64,000 nt of DNA from Rhabditophanes sp. KR3021. Its lineage: Eukaryota; Nematoda; Chromadorea; Rhabditida; Alloionematidae. The notes below the pieces were generated by a model. That model made no database searches. It was not told where the DNA came from and saw only the letters and a list, made by a program, of their open reading frames with translations. Below are positions 37,501-48,632 of this stretch, piece by piece; the stretch's first letter is position 1; each line of letters opens with the position of its first letter. The stretch lies in assembly GCA_963281155.1 (NCBI GenBank), contig CAUJLY010000002.1, positions 6,634,001 to 6,698,000 on the forward strand, in the 5' to 3' direction. The position numbers and the translations under genes are program-made.

Positions 37501-38895
37501 AACTATTTGGTTGTAAATTTGTAAATAAAATCAACATCATGTTCTTTGAGTGTTTAATTTGGACGCTTTTTTCTAAATTAATTTAATCAGATTTTTAGCT
37601 GATGAGATTAGGGTGATTATATATTACAATTTTTGGGGTGGATAAAAAGGTAATTGAAGTTTGTGATAATAATTTGGTGAATAATTAAGACGACAGACTT
37701 CGAGATGTGATTTTTGAACCGATATATATTCAATTATAGCATTCATAGATACATAAACACATTGATGTTCGTATAGTTAAGGGACAGATACTTACCTATA
37801 TTATTTAGGTACATACTAGAATCAAGGGTGATTTGTAAAAGAATCTCTTTTTCTGAATTGACTATTAACAATCAACAAAATACATTATACTATTATGTGT
37901 ATATACATTACTTAAAAGCTTCATTTGTAAACATGACACAATCTAAATAAAAAATTGTAAACGGTGCCACCATCCGTATATCAATAACAATATTCTTAAA
38001 ATAAGTATCTTCGATTCTTTTGTTACCTTTGATTAAAATAAAAATCTGAAATTTAAGCAAATAGAGATAGTTGCAAAAAAAATTTGTAACAGGATTATAT
38101 GTCAGATAGCAAATATAACCTTTGTCTTGCTACAATTAAATTATGATGAGGAACTTTGAAGAAATTAAATTTGTGGCAATAATCGCCAAAAAATGGATGT
38201 TCTATTCTGCTTTAATTCAAAAGGAAGCACCCTTTTTATAAGGCCAGTAATTACGGGTACCGTAAATTTCATAACCATGAGGGATTTATTAAGAATGGAT
38301 GGATGTTTTGACAAATCAGAAAACATTTCTTTTTATTTATTAACCTTGATAATGACTTTTAAAAGCTTATTCTCCAAACTCCTTCAGCCACTATAATTTA
38401 TTGTTTCCACAAACGATGTATATATTATAAAAATATTATTTAAACTTTAATTTATTGCAACTTCCTCCACTAATAAATCAAAAAACAACAAAAGATTTTT
38501 GATTCAAGTTATTATTTGTTATGTTTCTCTGAATTATTTTATCGTTTAATGGTTGTTGTACGTGTTTTTCAAATTAGTACCACCATTTATCAAGAGAGAC
38601 TAGTCTTTGTACATGCACACGTACATACAGTCAGCTCGTTTTTAGTTTAGGTTTTGAAGCGAAATTATTTGTAAGATATGTACGATTGCAATTAAAAAAT
38701 TGAATGTTGAATTTTGTCGACTTCTATCCCTAAACTTCTGATGGATTCCCTTTTTATATATTTTTTGTGAAGGAATGTTGTTTAATAAATTATTATGAGA
38801 CGTTATCTTCAATTTTAGCTTGAAATTCGCGATTAAATATGCTTATTTTGGTTGTTTTTGAGATAGTGCAATATTAAAAATTAATTCATTTTAGG
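28598..38895. other. Gene desert, 10.3 kb
   Basis: I found no gene, tRNA or transposon with recognisable ends in this interval. Open frames are short, AT-driven and without splice partners. Base composition is very AT-rich, with frequent TTTATT/AATAAA words and A and T runs. It is flanked by the neuropeptide receptor promoter (left) and the RPS25 promoter (right), so distal enhancers or unrecognised non-coding RNAs could lie here. Confidence 0.5.
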
Positions 38896-39298
38896 ATGCC
38901 ACCAAAGACATCTAAGAAGGCCGATACCAAGGCTGGGAAAGCTCCAACTAAGAAGAAGGAAGGCGGAGGAAAAGCTAAGAAAAAGAAGTGGTCCAAGGGA
39001 AAGGTCCGTGACAAGCTTAACAACGTTGTTCTCTTCGACAAAGCCACCTACGACAAACTTTACAAAGAAGTAAGTTTATCTCAAAATGAAAATTAACCCT
39101 AACATGCACTACTTCTAGATCGTTACATGCAAGTTAATCACTCCATCCGTCGTTTCTGAACGTCTCAAGTGCCGTGCTTCTTTGGCCAAGGCTGCTCTTC
39201 GCGAGCTTGAAGCTAAGCATTTGATCAAATTGGTTGTCAAAAGCAGCTCCCAATTAGTTTACACTCGTGGAATCAAAGTTGATGATCCAGTTGAGTAA
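38896..39298 (+). CDS. rps-25: 40S ribosomal protein S25 (eS25), 117 aa
   Basis: eS25 lies at the head of the small ribosomal subunit near the E site. Exons 38896-39069 and 39119-39298 (49-nt intron) give 117 aa. The N-terminal 34 residues are almost all Lys, Gly, Ala and Pro ([20 protein letters not shown]). A conserved winged-helix core follows with [37 protein letters not shown] and SSQLVYTRG. Its codon use is noticeably more C/G-ending than surrounding DNA, as expected for a highly expressed gene. CATTTTAG sits one base before the ATG, a strong candidate site for spliced-leader addition. AATAAA follows at 39334-39339. Confidence 0.97.
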
Positions 39299-39906
39299 AT
39301 CTATATTATTTTGTTGTGAAATTATTGTTGGCCAATAAATTTTTGTTAACATGAACTCATAAAAGTGTTTTAATTTCGTTTTAATTTAAAAATCTATTAG
39401 GTGATGTAGGTCTTTCGAAAATGTTCTGATTTATGTGTAAAGTTTATTAGCAAATACATTTACTCTTAAACATATGATCTTTCCTCCTAGTTGTTCAAAT
39501 TAGATCCTTTACCAATAACCGACAACTTGATCGATCACCAGCTTTTAAAAAGCCATTCTCTTTACACCATAACTTATTTTGTCTGTGGAATGTACCATCA
39601 AGTGAATGTCATTAAAATCAAATCACACTTTCTTCAACACACATCCAGCCATCATCATCTTTTTTACACAATATTTATATTAATTTTGCATATATTTTCT
39701 CCCCTGTAAACGTGTAAAGTCGAGTTGTGTGAAAATTTTCATGTTAATTTATCGATATAAATGTATGTTTGGATGCGAGTGGATGTATTAATGGTTATTG
39801 CACTTTTTTAAACTATTCATGTGTTTATCTATCTCTGTATTTTAGAGTCGACTCAGCCTGATCATTTAGTTGTTGATATTTTGGATCCAATTGGCACAAA
39901 CGGACA
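39299..39906. other. Spacer between RPS25 and the ArfGAP gene
   Basis: About 600 bp with the RPS25 poly(A) signal at its left end. A TATTTTAG at about 39838-39845 could be the leader-splice acceptor of the ArfGAP transcript. The gap is larger than usual for nematode operons (about 100 bp), so the two genes are probably transcribed separately. Confidence 0.4.
39334..39339 (+). promoter_or_regulatory. Poly(A) signal of RPS25
   Basis: AATAAA 36 nt after the RPS25 stop codon. Confidence 0.6.
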
Positions 39907-40642
39907 ATGAATAATAAGGGAAACTTCCTACGCGATCTAAGAAAATTGGAAGGAAATGACGTAAGTTTACTAAAGTACTTGTTTGCCTAATATAATGTTA
40001 CCTTCTCTTTTTCTATAGACATGCTTTGAGTGTGGAGCAACTGACCCAACCTGGATCTCTGTTTCTTATGGAATTTGGATATGCATTTATTGTGCTGGGA
40101 AGCATCGGTCTTTAGGTGTTCATATTTCATTTGTCAGGTCATTTGAAATGGACAGTCTTAATGATTCGGAGATTAAAAGAATGTATGTTGGGGGAAATAC
40201 GAAAGCCAAGAACTTTTTGGCTGGATATTATGATGGAAATGCAGAGTTTGAGGTGAATCCTACTTGTGAAAGCCTCAAGAATAAATATAATTCGATGGGT
40301 GCTTATTTGCTGAGAGATAAAGTGAAATGTGAAGCTGAGGAGTCTGCTTGGAATAAGGATGTTGCTGTTCTTAATTGGAGGAATGAGCTGTTGGGTATTA
40401 AGGAACATTCTGAAAGAAATGATGGCAGTGGTCACGACAATTTCTATCCTTCCATGAAAGGGAATCACTCGATGACCGTAACATCATTCGCCCGACAAAC
40501 TGAAGTCAGAAATGGCTTCCACCCACACCGTAGTATGGTTGGGTTCGGCAACTGCCCAGTTAACAAGAAGAAGAGTTTCCAATGGAATGGGTTTTCACGT
40601 AAAGTCAAGGCACTAGTTTATGGATCTTCAACCAAGACATAA
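39907..40642 (+). CDS. ARFGAP1-type ARF GTPase-activating protein, 225 aa
   Basis: ArfGAPs trigger GTP hydrolysis on ARF and so drive COPI vesicle uncoating at the Golgi. Exons 39907-39960 and 40019-40642 (58-nt intron) give 225 aa. The domain spans residues 1-120 with the zinc finger [20 protein letters not shown] then CIYC (C-x2-C-x16-C-x2-C) and the arginine finger in [15 protein letters not shown]. The downstream region has a single FGN-type motif (MVGFGN) as in ARFGAP1. It is shorter than vertebrate ARFGAP1 (about 400 aa), lacking much of the membrane-curvature-sensing C-terminus. The end is basic ([16 protein letters not shown]). Catalytic residues appear intact. Confidence 0.9.
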
Positions 40643-40825
40643 TATTCACCATGGTAATTCCAAAGCAAGACTTACATTGAACGGGATAATTAAATTATAT
40701 TAACAACTTACTTAAAATTGCCTCACCTAATTAGATCATTAATTTGATATATACAAGTTTGTTTAAAATAAATACCTTTGAACATTTCCCTTTTTATTAA
40801 TAACATACATTTACATAAAATAACT

Positions 40826-41931
40826 TTAAAATTTCAATCCCAACACATATTCGTCATGAACTCTTTTAATTAAAACCTTAACACCAAACCATGTCTCATC
40901 TGCCGTGTAAACTAGATGTTTTTCACCCATTTGGAAAGCAAACCACGAACTACCCCATGATGGAGGAAGTTCTAATAAATAAATATATTTAATCCCGGTG
41001 TTCTTCTTTATCCAGTCAATGGCCCCACCGGAAGCCGTCATTTTGAAGAGATCGGCTGCTGTTCCGAGTTGATAGTCAGTACCACGTACTTTTGCAATTG
41101 CATCTTTCATTTTGCCACCAAGTTCCATCATTTCCTTGTAATCTGGGGGATATTCTTTAAATTTGTGATTGTAAGGGACTACTATGAACTGACCATGTGT
41201 GTGAAAACTGATCAATCCTTTCAAATTTGTTTTAATCTGTTTAGACAAAACGAAGTCTCTGATTGCTCTGGTCTCTGGTTCGGAAAAGGGAACACGACCT
41301 TGAAATTCATCGCTACAGGAATTGTTAAATGTTGGATGCATTGGATTGAAACCAATATCGAAATTCCTGTTCAGATCGACTCCATTACAACACACTGGTA
41401 CTTTCGAATAAAATGATCTGCCTGTACAATCATCCTTTGCCATATTTTTTCTCCATTGTCTGATGATGGCTTCTTTGGTAGTTTTGGTATAGAGGAAACC
41501 ATCTGGATTGAGAAGTGGAAATGCGTAGATATTCATGTCGTCAACCCATGCAGTTATTTCTGGATCTACTCCATACCCCTTCACAATGGTGTTTATGTAA
41601 TACATTGTTAAATGAACTGCGGGCCATTCTCTTGCATGATTACCTAAAATAAGATAAATTATTATAATATTTTAGCTTTACCTCCATCTATCCACACAAT
41701 CGGCTTCGAGACATTGTCAACCTTATTTCCAATCTTAACTCCTTCCAAATTATGCCCATCCACAGAAGTCCCAAGAAACACTTTGGTGCAAAAAGTAGGA
41801 TTAAATTTGACTATATCGCTCAAAAACTGCCTTATCTCATTATAAGTACTATATCTATGCCAATCCACATTAGGAAAATTGCCTCCACTCACCAAATGAC
41901 CCGCCACAAGCACAATCAAAAAAATGCGCAT
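40826..41931 (-). CDS. Secreted M14A zinc metallocarboxypeptidase, 355 aa
   Basis: The enzyme trims C-terminal residues from peptides outside the cell. Exons 41682-41931 and 40826-41643 (38-nt intron) give 355 aa. A signal peptide (MRIFLIVLVAGHLVSG) is followed directly by the catalytic domain (DWHRYSTYNEIRQFL), so the usual activation propeptide of about 90 residues is absent. The zinc site HxxE is in GGNHAREW (split by the intron), with the third His in SFHTHGQ. The substrate-binding Asn-Arg is in GVDLNRNFD, and the catalytic Glu in YLLELPP. No C-terminal ShK domain is present. A TATATAA on the minus strand at about 42001-42007 lies 70 nt upstream of the start. All catalytic residues are present, so it should be active without propeptide processing. 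Confidence 0.92.
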
Positions 41932-41999
41932 AATACAAACTTAAATCAGACTTGGCAACTGTTACAAAATCTAATTAACAAATCAAAGGTTCGATCAAC

Positions 42000-42007
42000 T
42001 TATATAA
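42000..42007 (-). promoter_or_regulatory. Candidate TATA box of the carboxypeptidase gene
   Basis: GTTATATAAG on the minus strand about 70 nt upstream of the start codon. Confidence 0.35.
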
Positions 42008-42353
42008 CTTTTAATTACATCTAACAACTATCACTTACCTGATTTATAAATGTTTCCTTTTAATTTTAATATTCACATAAGTTTGTTGATGTGCTGTTTA
42101 GATAAATGTCAGTGAACAGGTTTTGTTGTTGGAAACTAGTTTTTAAAAGTAATTTATATTTGTTTTTGATAAAGAATAAATTGGGTAGAATAGATGGGGG
42201 ATTTAAAAATTATCAAAAAATGTTTATTTGGTGGTGTTGAATTAATGTAGAGATTGTGGGTAAATTTTCATTTTTTTATTTCAATCTAACAATCTACTCT
42301 ATTCATTGTCAGCTTCATCTAATTCGGTATTTCCAACAACATCATTCTATTCA

Positions 42354-42751
42354 TTATTCATCTAATCTCTTCTTTTTAGCATCTTCATCCGATCTCTTCT
42401 TTTCAGCAGCTTCATTCAACTTTGGTCTTTCATTAGCTCCAAATTCAATAGGTCCGCCCTCATAATATGGCATATTTGTCGCTATATCGTACCAATAACA
42501 GTTATTTTTATGGCAACATCCAGCTAGCATACTTGTCCGATAATTACATTCGAAATCAGTCATACAATTTCTAGCATATCGTAGTCTCTTCTCTTTGAAG
42601 TAAATGCCATGATAACGTTCTGGAATAAATTAAAATTTAATAACAATCACTTACTTGTCCAATCATTCTCCAGACACATTGCATGTCTTGCCGATTCTAC
42701 AAATTTAAAGATCCCAATAAAGAGAAACAAAAGGAAAAATATAAATTTCAT
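42354..42751 (-). CDS. Small secreted Cys-containing protein, 120 aa, 35-nt intron
   Basis: Exon 1 (42655-42751) codes for a strong signal peptide (MKFIFFLLFLFIGIFKFVES) and exon 2 (42354-42619) for the rest, giving 120 aa. The 35-nt intron between them is the shortest clear one in the window. The mature protein has six cysteines (MCLEND, NCMTDFECNY, GCCHKNNCYWYD) followed by a charged, Glu/Lys-rich tail with a near repeat (KKRSDEDAKKKRLDE). ATTATATAT on the opposite strand at 42784-42792 gives a TATA-like box about 35 nt upstream of the ATG. I do not recognise the family. A secreted peptide or small extracellular protein is the only safe statement. Confidence 0.68.
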
Positions 42752-42871
42752 TTTCACTTAAACAAACTGGCCAAAGCCAAGTCATTATATATGAGGAAAT
42801 TGACTGAATATCATTTATTACCACTTATTTATTATTATTATTTATACAGAAAAAGAGCATCTGAAAAGCTA

Positions 42872-44277
42872 TTAAGACATTCCGCAAATCCAATTGTATA
42901 ATAGAATGCCAGCAAACGATGCAAAAACAATGCCGATCGAATCACCTAATGTTCCTATTGACATTGCGAATTCTCTGACGTCGTCTGCTGAGAGTTTGTG
43001 GATCTTGTCAAAGGTATTTACATAGGATAGCCCACCCAATAGACCTTCGAAGATGATGATGGCCATTAAGATGGCGATGTGAGGTACGAATTCAAAGATT
43101 GCTTCGTTGATAAAGAAAGCTAAATTAGCCATTTGAATCACCGGCAACAAGTACAAACTCCAAACAGGAAGTGTCAAAATGACCAGCGAAGACCGTGCGA
43201 TAAAAACACCTAATTGATAAAGAGCTTGAAACCAACGGTATTGGGACGCCTTCGACAAATTAAATCCGTGTGAACAATCAAAAACAATCAACGACATCTA
43301 AAATTTAAAAATAATTAACTTCAAAATTCCATCACTTACTGCTCCCTGATTAATAGTGTACTCAAAAAAGTAGACTAACGATAATGGGATCATAAATTTG
43401 AGCAATGGCACTGTCACTTTTATTTTATCCTTGAATGATAAGTTGCGTTGAAGCATTGTCTTTTGGTCATAGGTGGTGGATGATTCAATTGAATTATTGT
43501 ATGACTTGGTTGAATCTTTGGGGACGAGCCATGTGCTTATATTCGATAAGGTAACTTGATGGAGGGATGGAGGTTTTGCTAAGATGAACCAGTAGGCGAT
43601 TGAAAAGATTATTGGGATTATTAGCATTACGAGGCAGGCTGCGGACGGTGATAGGCCGGCGTCGGTGAGACCAGCGTATGACAAAGAACCGATTAGACCT
43701 AAATTATTTACATCATAGATAATAAATTTTAAAATTACCTGCTGCTCCGGTCCCTGAAGACCACGCGGAGACAGTTGATTTTGGATAAAATGATCCCAAC
43801 GCCAGAAAATTAATTTCACCAAAACCTGATCCTAGTGCAGCAAAGATTACACCAGCATATGACATAACATCAGACGTGCTAAATGCTACCAACATATAAG
43901 CCAAAACTTGTGAAGCGATAATCATCGCATGCCGCGTCCTACAAAAAACAATAATAAATACAAAATGGAAAATCAATTTACCCATAAGGAATCCTCTCAG
44001 CGAACTTCAAAAAAGGCCAAATAATCTTGATACAGAAAGTCGGCACAATGTCAGCTAACAAAATAAAGCCAACGGCAGTAGCTGAACATTTTCTCTTTAG
44101 CAACACTGGTGAGCAAGCTTCATCTGCTTTAATAGCAGTGTGATCCTGTTTCGCTAGGATGTCTTCGGCAGCAGATAACATGATGACGTAGGCATAGTTG
44201 TTGGCTAGACCAGCAATCCAGAAAAAAACTATATTCCGCCAGAATAAAAATTTAGGTGAATTCCATTTTGAGGTCAT
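42872..44277 (-). CDS. cln-3: CLN3/battenin lysosomal membrane protein, 426 aa
   Basis: Four exons (43982-44277, 43739-43938, 43340-43698, 42872-43297; introns of 40-43 nt) join to 426 aa, near the 438 aa of human CLN3. The first transmembrane region WRNIVFFWIAGLANNYAYVI followed by MLSAAEDIL is diagnostic (human has WRN, GL-NN and VMLSAAHDIL in the same places). Further helices follow, including ADIVPTFCIKIIWPFL, SGFGEINFLALGSFY and the VYFFEYTINQG segment. The final exon contains YRWFQALYQLGVFIARSSL, also conserved. CLN3 is a multispanning MFS-like protein of late endosomes and lysosomes needed for glycerophosphodiester clearance. No residues critical to the family appear lost. Confidence 0.93.
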
Positions 44278-44873
44278 TATTAAGTTATTTGTTTGGAAAC
44301 TGAATGATTAAAATATTAATTATAAGACTGATCATTAAAGATTAGAGAAAATGGAAGAATTTAAACAACGTGTGGTACGAAATGATTTTACATAAAAAGG
44401 AATAACCACCAAAAAAGACAGCTTATAATTTTCTACTTAATAAGATAATTGTATAACTAGCGAGTAGAATGTATTCCTATCTTAGATGCTTGTCTCCGCC
44501 GAATTTGTTTTTTGGTGAGGAAATTTAATTGTTCAAATTGTTTCCATGATATAATCTTCCTAAAAGAATTTTCGATGTCGCTGATTGTTAATATGCAAAG
44601 AAGATAGGTATGAAAGATTGAGTAATAAATTTGGTTTATGAGTGCTGGGTGCTGTTAACACGTTAAAATTAATTATCTTGAAAAGTGTAATTAAGAAGCC
44701 TTAGTTGTTGATTAGATAAACAGTAAATTTTGAATGTGTTGTAATCACTACATCTTTAATTACCTTTATCTGCGGTTGATTGTCAGCTACTTTTTATAAT
44801 CATTAAATGCAAAGAAAAGTGATAAGAGGAACATATTTTTTTATTATTTATATGTATAAAAAAGAAGATAAAA
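44278..44873. other. Intergenic between CLN3 and the small gene at 44874
   Basis: About 0.6 kb of AT-rich DNA upstream of CLN3 (minus strand). No coding or structural signal seen. Confidence 0.4.
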
Positions 44874-45221
44874 TTAGGTAAAACGTGTGTAAGAATTCCT
44901 TTTATATATAATTCGGGGGCTGCAATAATTTAATTTGATTAAAGTTGATATTTGATGGTATGTCTGCGTAACTTGACTCCATTTGGTTTTGAACCATTTT
45001 GTTTCTACTTTTTCTGGAACAACTTCTTCATCATCAAAAGTGTAAAGGTCACATTCTCTCACCTTGGGAATCGAAAGAGAAACAATATCAATTTTTTTGT
45101 ACTTGTTACCTCCAACAATTAAGTAATAGTCCCAATTATCCTCACCACTATCAACAAAGTCAAACTGATCCATCAAGCTAGTGTATTTCCATGTTAGAAA
45201 TAAAATCTTAGTCTTCTCCAT
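44874..45221 (-). CDS. Hypothetical small protein, 115 aa
   Basis: A single open frame starts MEKTKILFLTWKYTSLMDQF and is rich in Asp, Glu, Tyr and Lys (VDSGEDNWDYYLIVGGNKYK; YTFDDEEVVPEKVETKWF). It has no signal peptide or transmembrane helix and ends with a basic stretch. The residue composition is less AT-driven than random open frames nearby, which supports coding. I do not recognise a family. The C-terminal 25 residues look less protein-like, so a splice near residue 90 is possible. Confidence 0.4.
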   Translation of the reverse strand: MEKTKILFLTWKYTSLMDQFDFVDSGEDNWDYYLIVGGNKYKKIDIVSLSIPKVRECDLYTFDDEEVVPEKVETKWFKTKWSQVTQTYHQISTLIKLNYCSPRIIYKRNSYTRFT

Positions 45222-46832
45222 TTAATCAATCCACCACAAATAAGCAACAAAAATAAGATAATGGCTAAAATAAATAATTCTTACATCATAAAAAGGTACT
45301 TTTGCCTGTTGACTTTTGAATTTAAGTGGAATGGTTACGAATATAAATAATTTATTGTGGACTTATCAAGTTTCATCTCGAATTCTAGGCCTTTTTTGTT
45401 TGATGGCCGGAATGACAGGATGTTGTAGTTTGAATTTTTTAAATGAAATTGAAGAAATGAGGGGGTTTAATTAGTTGATTTTATGTTTCTTACATGATTT
45501 AAACACTCACGATGATGTATGAGAGAATTTTAAATAACTAAAGTTTAAATCTAATGAATTGTCCTCGACTCATCCACACAACCAAAAAACGTGCAACTTT
45601 TGAAAACACAAATAAAACCAAAACTCCTCACCTTCGCCAAAGTTTCTTTCCAAAAAGAAGTAACTTTATCAGCACAATCTCACCCTCTGAAATTCAAGCC
45701 TTACCATAACAATTCATAGACAAATGACGACACCCAGCTTTAATTGCACATACACAATTTGGCGACGTTTGTTTTTGGATGGATCTTCTTTTTGGGAGTA
45801 AATTAAAGTGTAAATGTAGACGGCTAAACTAAAAGAAATATTGGGGCAATTTAGCTAAATTTTTGTGTGCATTGTGGTGTGCTTTTCTCTTGTTTCTTTT
45901 AGTTGGTATTTTTTGGGAAAGGTAAAGAAATTGTTTTAAATATTTAGTCATGAGATTAGTTAAATGCCTTTGGAATGAGAGGAAGCTGAATCATGATTAG
46001 GCCTTTATATGAACTATTTATTTGTAAAGGTTGTAACTTTCTGTCTATGAGGATTGAAACTATTTGTTTGTTGAAACATTTAGTTTAATAAAAATATTCC
46101 ATCAAATTAAATGTCTCTTTCTGTGAGTTTTTATGGAAACTAAAAAGTAAAGTCAAGAAATGTTAAATTAAATCATGACATGTTACTAATTTTTAGTGTA
46201 TGTGTCATCTTGTCTCTTCCCAAAATTATAAAAGGCCCAAAATGCATTTTTTGTAACTTTTTTTGTGTTTTACTTTTCGAGTTGTCTATTTTATGAAGAT
46301 TTGTGAACAAACACATCACATTTATAAATCACAATTCATCTTAATTAAAAATCGTTAACTATAGTGTAGACTTGAGTTTACCGTGTTTTGTGATATCATT
46401 TCTCAAGTACATCTTTTCTGTTACGTTAAGTCAATTGACATAGAAAGCAACTTATCCCAAAATCTTTATCCCATTGTGTTGCAACACTTTGGACAAAAAA
46501 CAATGTAAAAAAGAGATAATCATGTAAATAATAATAAGGTGTGTGCATTCATATGGATGATTTTTTATTTATTTTTATCAAAACATTTAAATATACTTTA
46601 TGCTTCAGTTCACTTTTTTAATAGTTTTATAGTTAAAGCTTGTTGAAAACAAATTTTGCCATTGCTAAAATAAGTTTATCCTATATTTTATTCTATAAAC
46701 ATTCAATTATTTAGTTTACATCTCCTATTATTTTTTCAGTTATTTGAAAGTAAAAGTAATAAAGATTAATTTCAATTGAAAGTAACCTACACGACGCTTT
46801 GACGAAACGAAAATTAAAGACTACAACTCCTT
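45222..46832. other. Intergenic, 1.6 kb, upstream of the GluCl-type gene
   Basis: AT-rich DNA with no recognisable gene. It lies between a minus-strand small gene and the plus-strand channel gene, so it probably holds the channel promoter. Confidence 0.4.
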
Positions 46833-48632
46833 ATGTATATAATGCTATTATCATACTTGTATTCAACTCTGATATTTTGGAATACGACGGCACAACATCT
46901 AGACGAAGTTTATAATACTACTAATAGTGTTATGGCTGGCCATCATCAAGTAGATGATGAAAATGTTGTCAAGTCAAATAGAATGTATGCTTGGTGTTTA
47001 ATAGTAAATATTAATATAAAAACTAAATTTTAGTCCAACTTTTTCAAGTTCCAATATAAATATGGTTAAAAATTTGATGATACAAAATAATTATGATTCA
47101 CTTTTGCGGCCACCTGGAGAAAATCCAATTAAACCAAGGAATGGATCAGTTAATGTCTACGTAAACTTATTGTTAAGATCACTGTCACATGTAAATGAAG
47201 CCAATATGGAATATACCATTCAAATGACATTCAGGTATAATTAACATTCCCACCAAAAGTGTATTTTTTGAAAACTAATATACTCGACTTTTAGACAACA
47301 ATGGAAAGATTCAAGAGTAGCCTACGAGTATCTTGATCCAAATGGAGAACTTCCCGAATTTTTCATTTTTACTAACGACAACAATTTTTGGCGTCCAGAT
47401 ACTTTCTTTGTTTTTGAAAAGAATGCTCATCGCCACAATATAGATAAACCGAATGTTTTCATGAGAATTCACAGAGATGGAACTGTCTTGTATAGTGTAA
47501 GACTGACAATGGTACGTAAACAACATCTTATCCCTAAATTTATAATCTATTTAAAGGTCATGTCTTGTCCAATGCAATTAGCTGTAAGTTAATCTGATCA
47601 ACTCTTCTAACACACAATTTAATAGTTCTATCCAATGGATGAGCAAATTTGTCATTTAGATTTGGCTTCATACGCGTATACTGTTGAAGATATAACGTAC
47701 TTCTGGAAGGAGGAAAATGCTATTCAGTTGAAGGATGGACTTAGTAATTCGCTGCCGCAGTTTGTTATTACTAATTATAGTACTAGTTATTGTACTTCGA
47801 AGACTAATACGTAGGCTACAATTTGTATGTTCTAATTTGATGTGATAGGGGCGAATATTCATGCTTGAGATTCAGTTTTCGGATGCAACGATCTTTTGGG
47901 AATTATTTGTTGCATCTATTTTTGCCGAGTGGTAAGTCAATTTCATTATCAGTTTCATTTTTTGATTTAGCTATGATGGTTGGAATAAGTTGGATCAGCT
48001 TTTACTTAGATCCAACGTCAGTTCCAGGACGAGGTAATTATTTTGAAGGCTACTAAAAAATACTGATGTTGATACTAATATACTTTACAGTTACTTTAAT
48101 GATCACAACCTTACTAACTCTTACGACGAAATCATCCGGTGTAAATGCCAAATTACCTCCAGTCAACTTCCTTAAAGCAATAGACTATTGGATCATGTCT
48201 TGTACTTTCTTCATCGTAGCAACTTTACTAGAATTTGCCGTTGTAACTTATTTGTACAACAAGCAATTTAAAAGAGGAAAAATTCGTTCTCATCTTGAGT
48301 ATGATGAATCAGGAATTCAATTACCACCAGAAAAACCTACGTATCAAGTAACAAACTCACTCGAAAAAGGAAGTAAAGATGTTTTCATCCCTATCATGGA
48401 TAGTGGATATGATGAAGGAGATGCCACAGCTCGTCATCAATCTTTTTCGACTTCTATTGGGTCTATTAAATTTAGAAACCCGCGTGCTTTCTGGAATAGT
48501 ATTGTCAAGAGATATGAAGGACATAATGCGAGAAAATTGGATCTTATTGCTAGGATCGTTTTTCCATTAGGTTTCTTTTTGTTTAATGTATGGTTTTGGT
48601 GGACGTTCGGGCAGCAACAGCATATTATGTGA
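46833..48632 (+). CDS. Glutamate-gated chloride channel-like Cys-loop subunit, 489 aa
   Basis: Eight exons (46833-46984, 47034-47234, 47295-47511, 47557-47583, 47626-47810, 47849-47931, 47971-48033, 48091-48632; introns of 38-60 nt) add to 490 codons, all in frame. After a signal peptide (MYIMLLSYLYSTLIFWNTTA) the ligand-binding domain has NFWRPDTFFVFEKNAHRHN and the Cys-loop CPMQLAFYPMDEQIC with CHLDLASYAYTVEDITYFWK. The second disulfide pair YCTSKTNTGEYSCLR is the mark of GluCl/glycine-type receptors. TM2 is VPGRVTLMITTLLTLTTKSS, with PGR where PAR is usual and Met in place of the usual Gly. The TM3-TM4 loop is moderate in length and TM4 is IVFPLGFFLFNVWFWWTF. It would be a plasma-membrane inhibitory receptor subunit in nerve or muscle. 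An AATAAA at 48653 follows the stop. Confidence 0.9.

Noticed and set aside
38193..38396. 67-codon open frame upstream of RPS25
   Set aside because: No splice acceptor or donor context and no recognisable motif; likely chance.
39070..40018. RPS25 and ArfGAP as an operon
   Set aside because: The 600-bp gap is too wide for a typical nematode operon and RPS25 has its own poly(A) signal.
40139..40468. Antisense open frame over the ArfGAP gene
   Set aside because: It is a shadow of the ArfGAP exon; the sense strand has the zinc finger and arginine finger.
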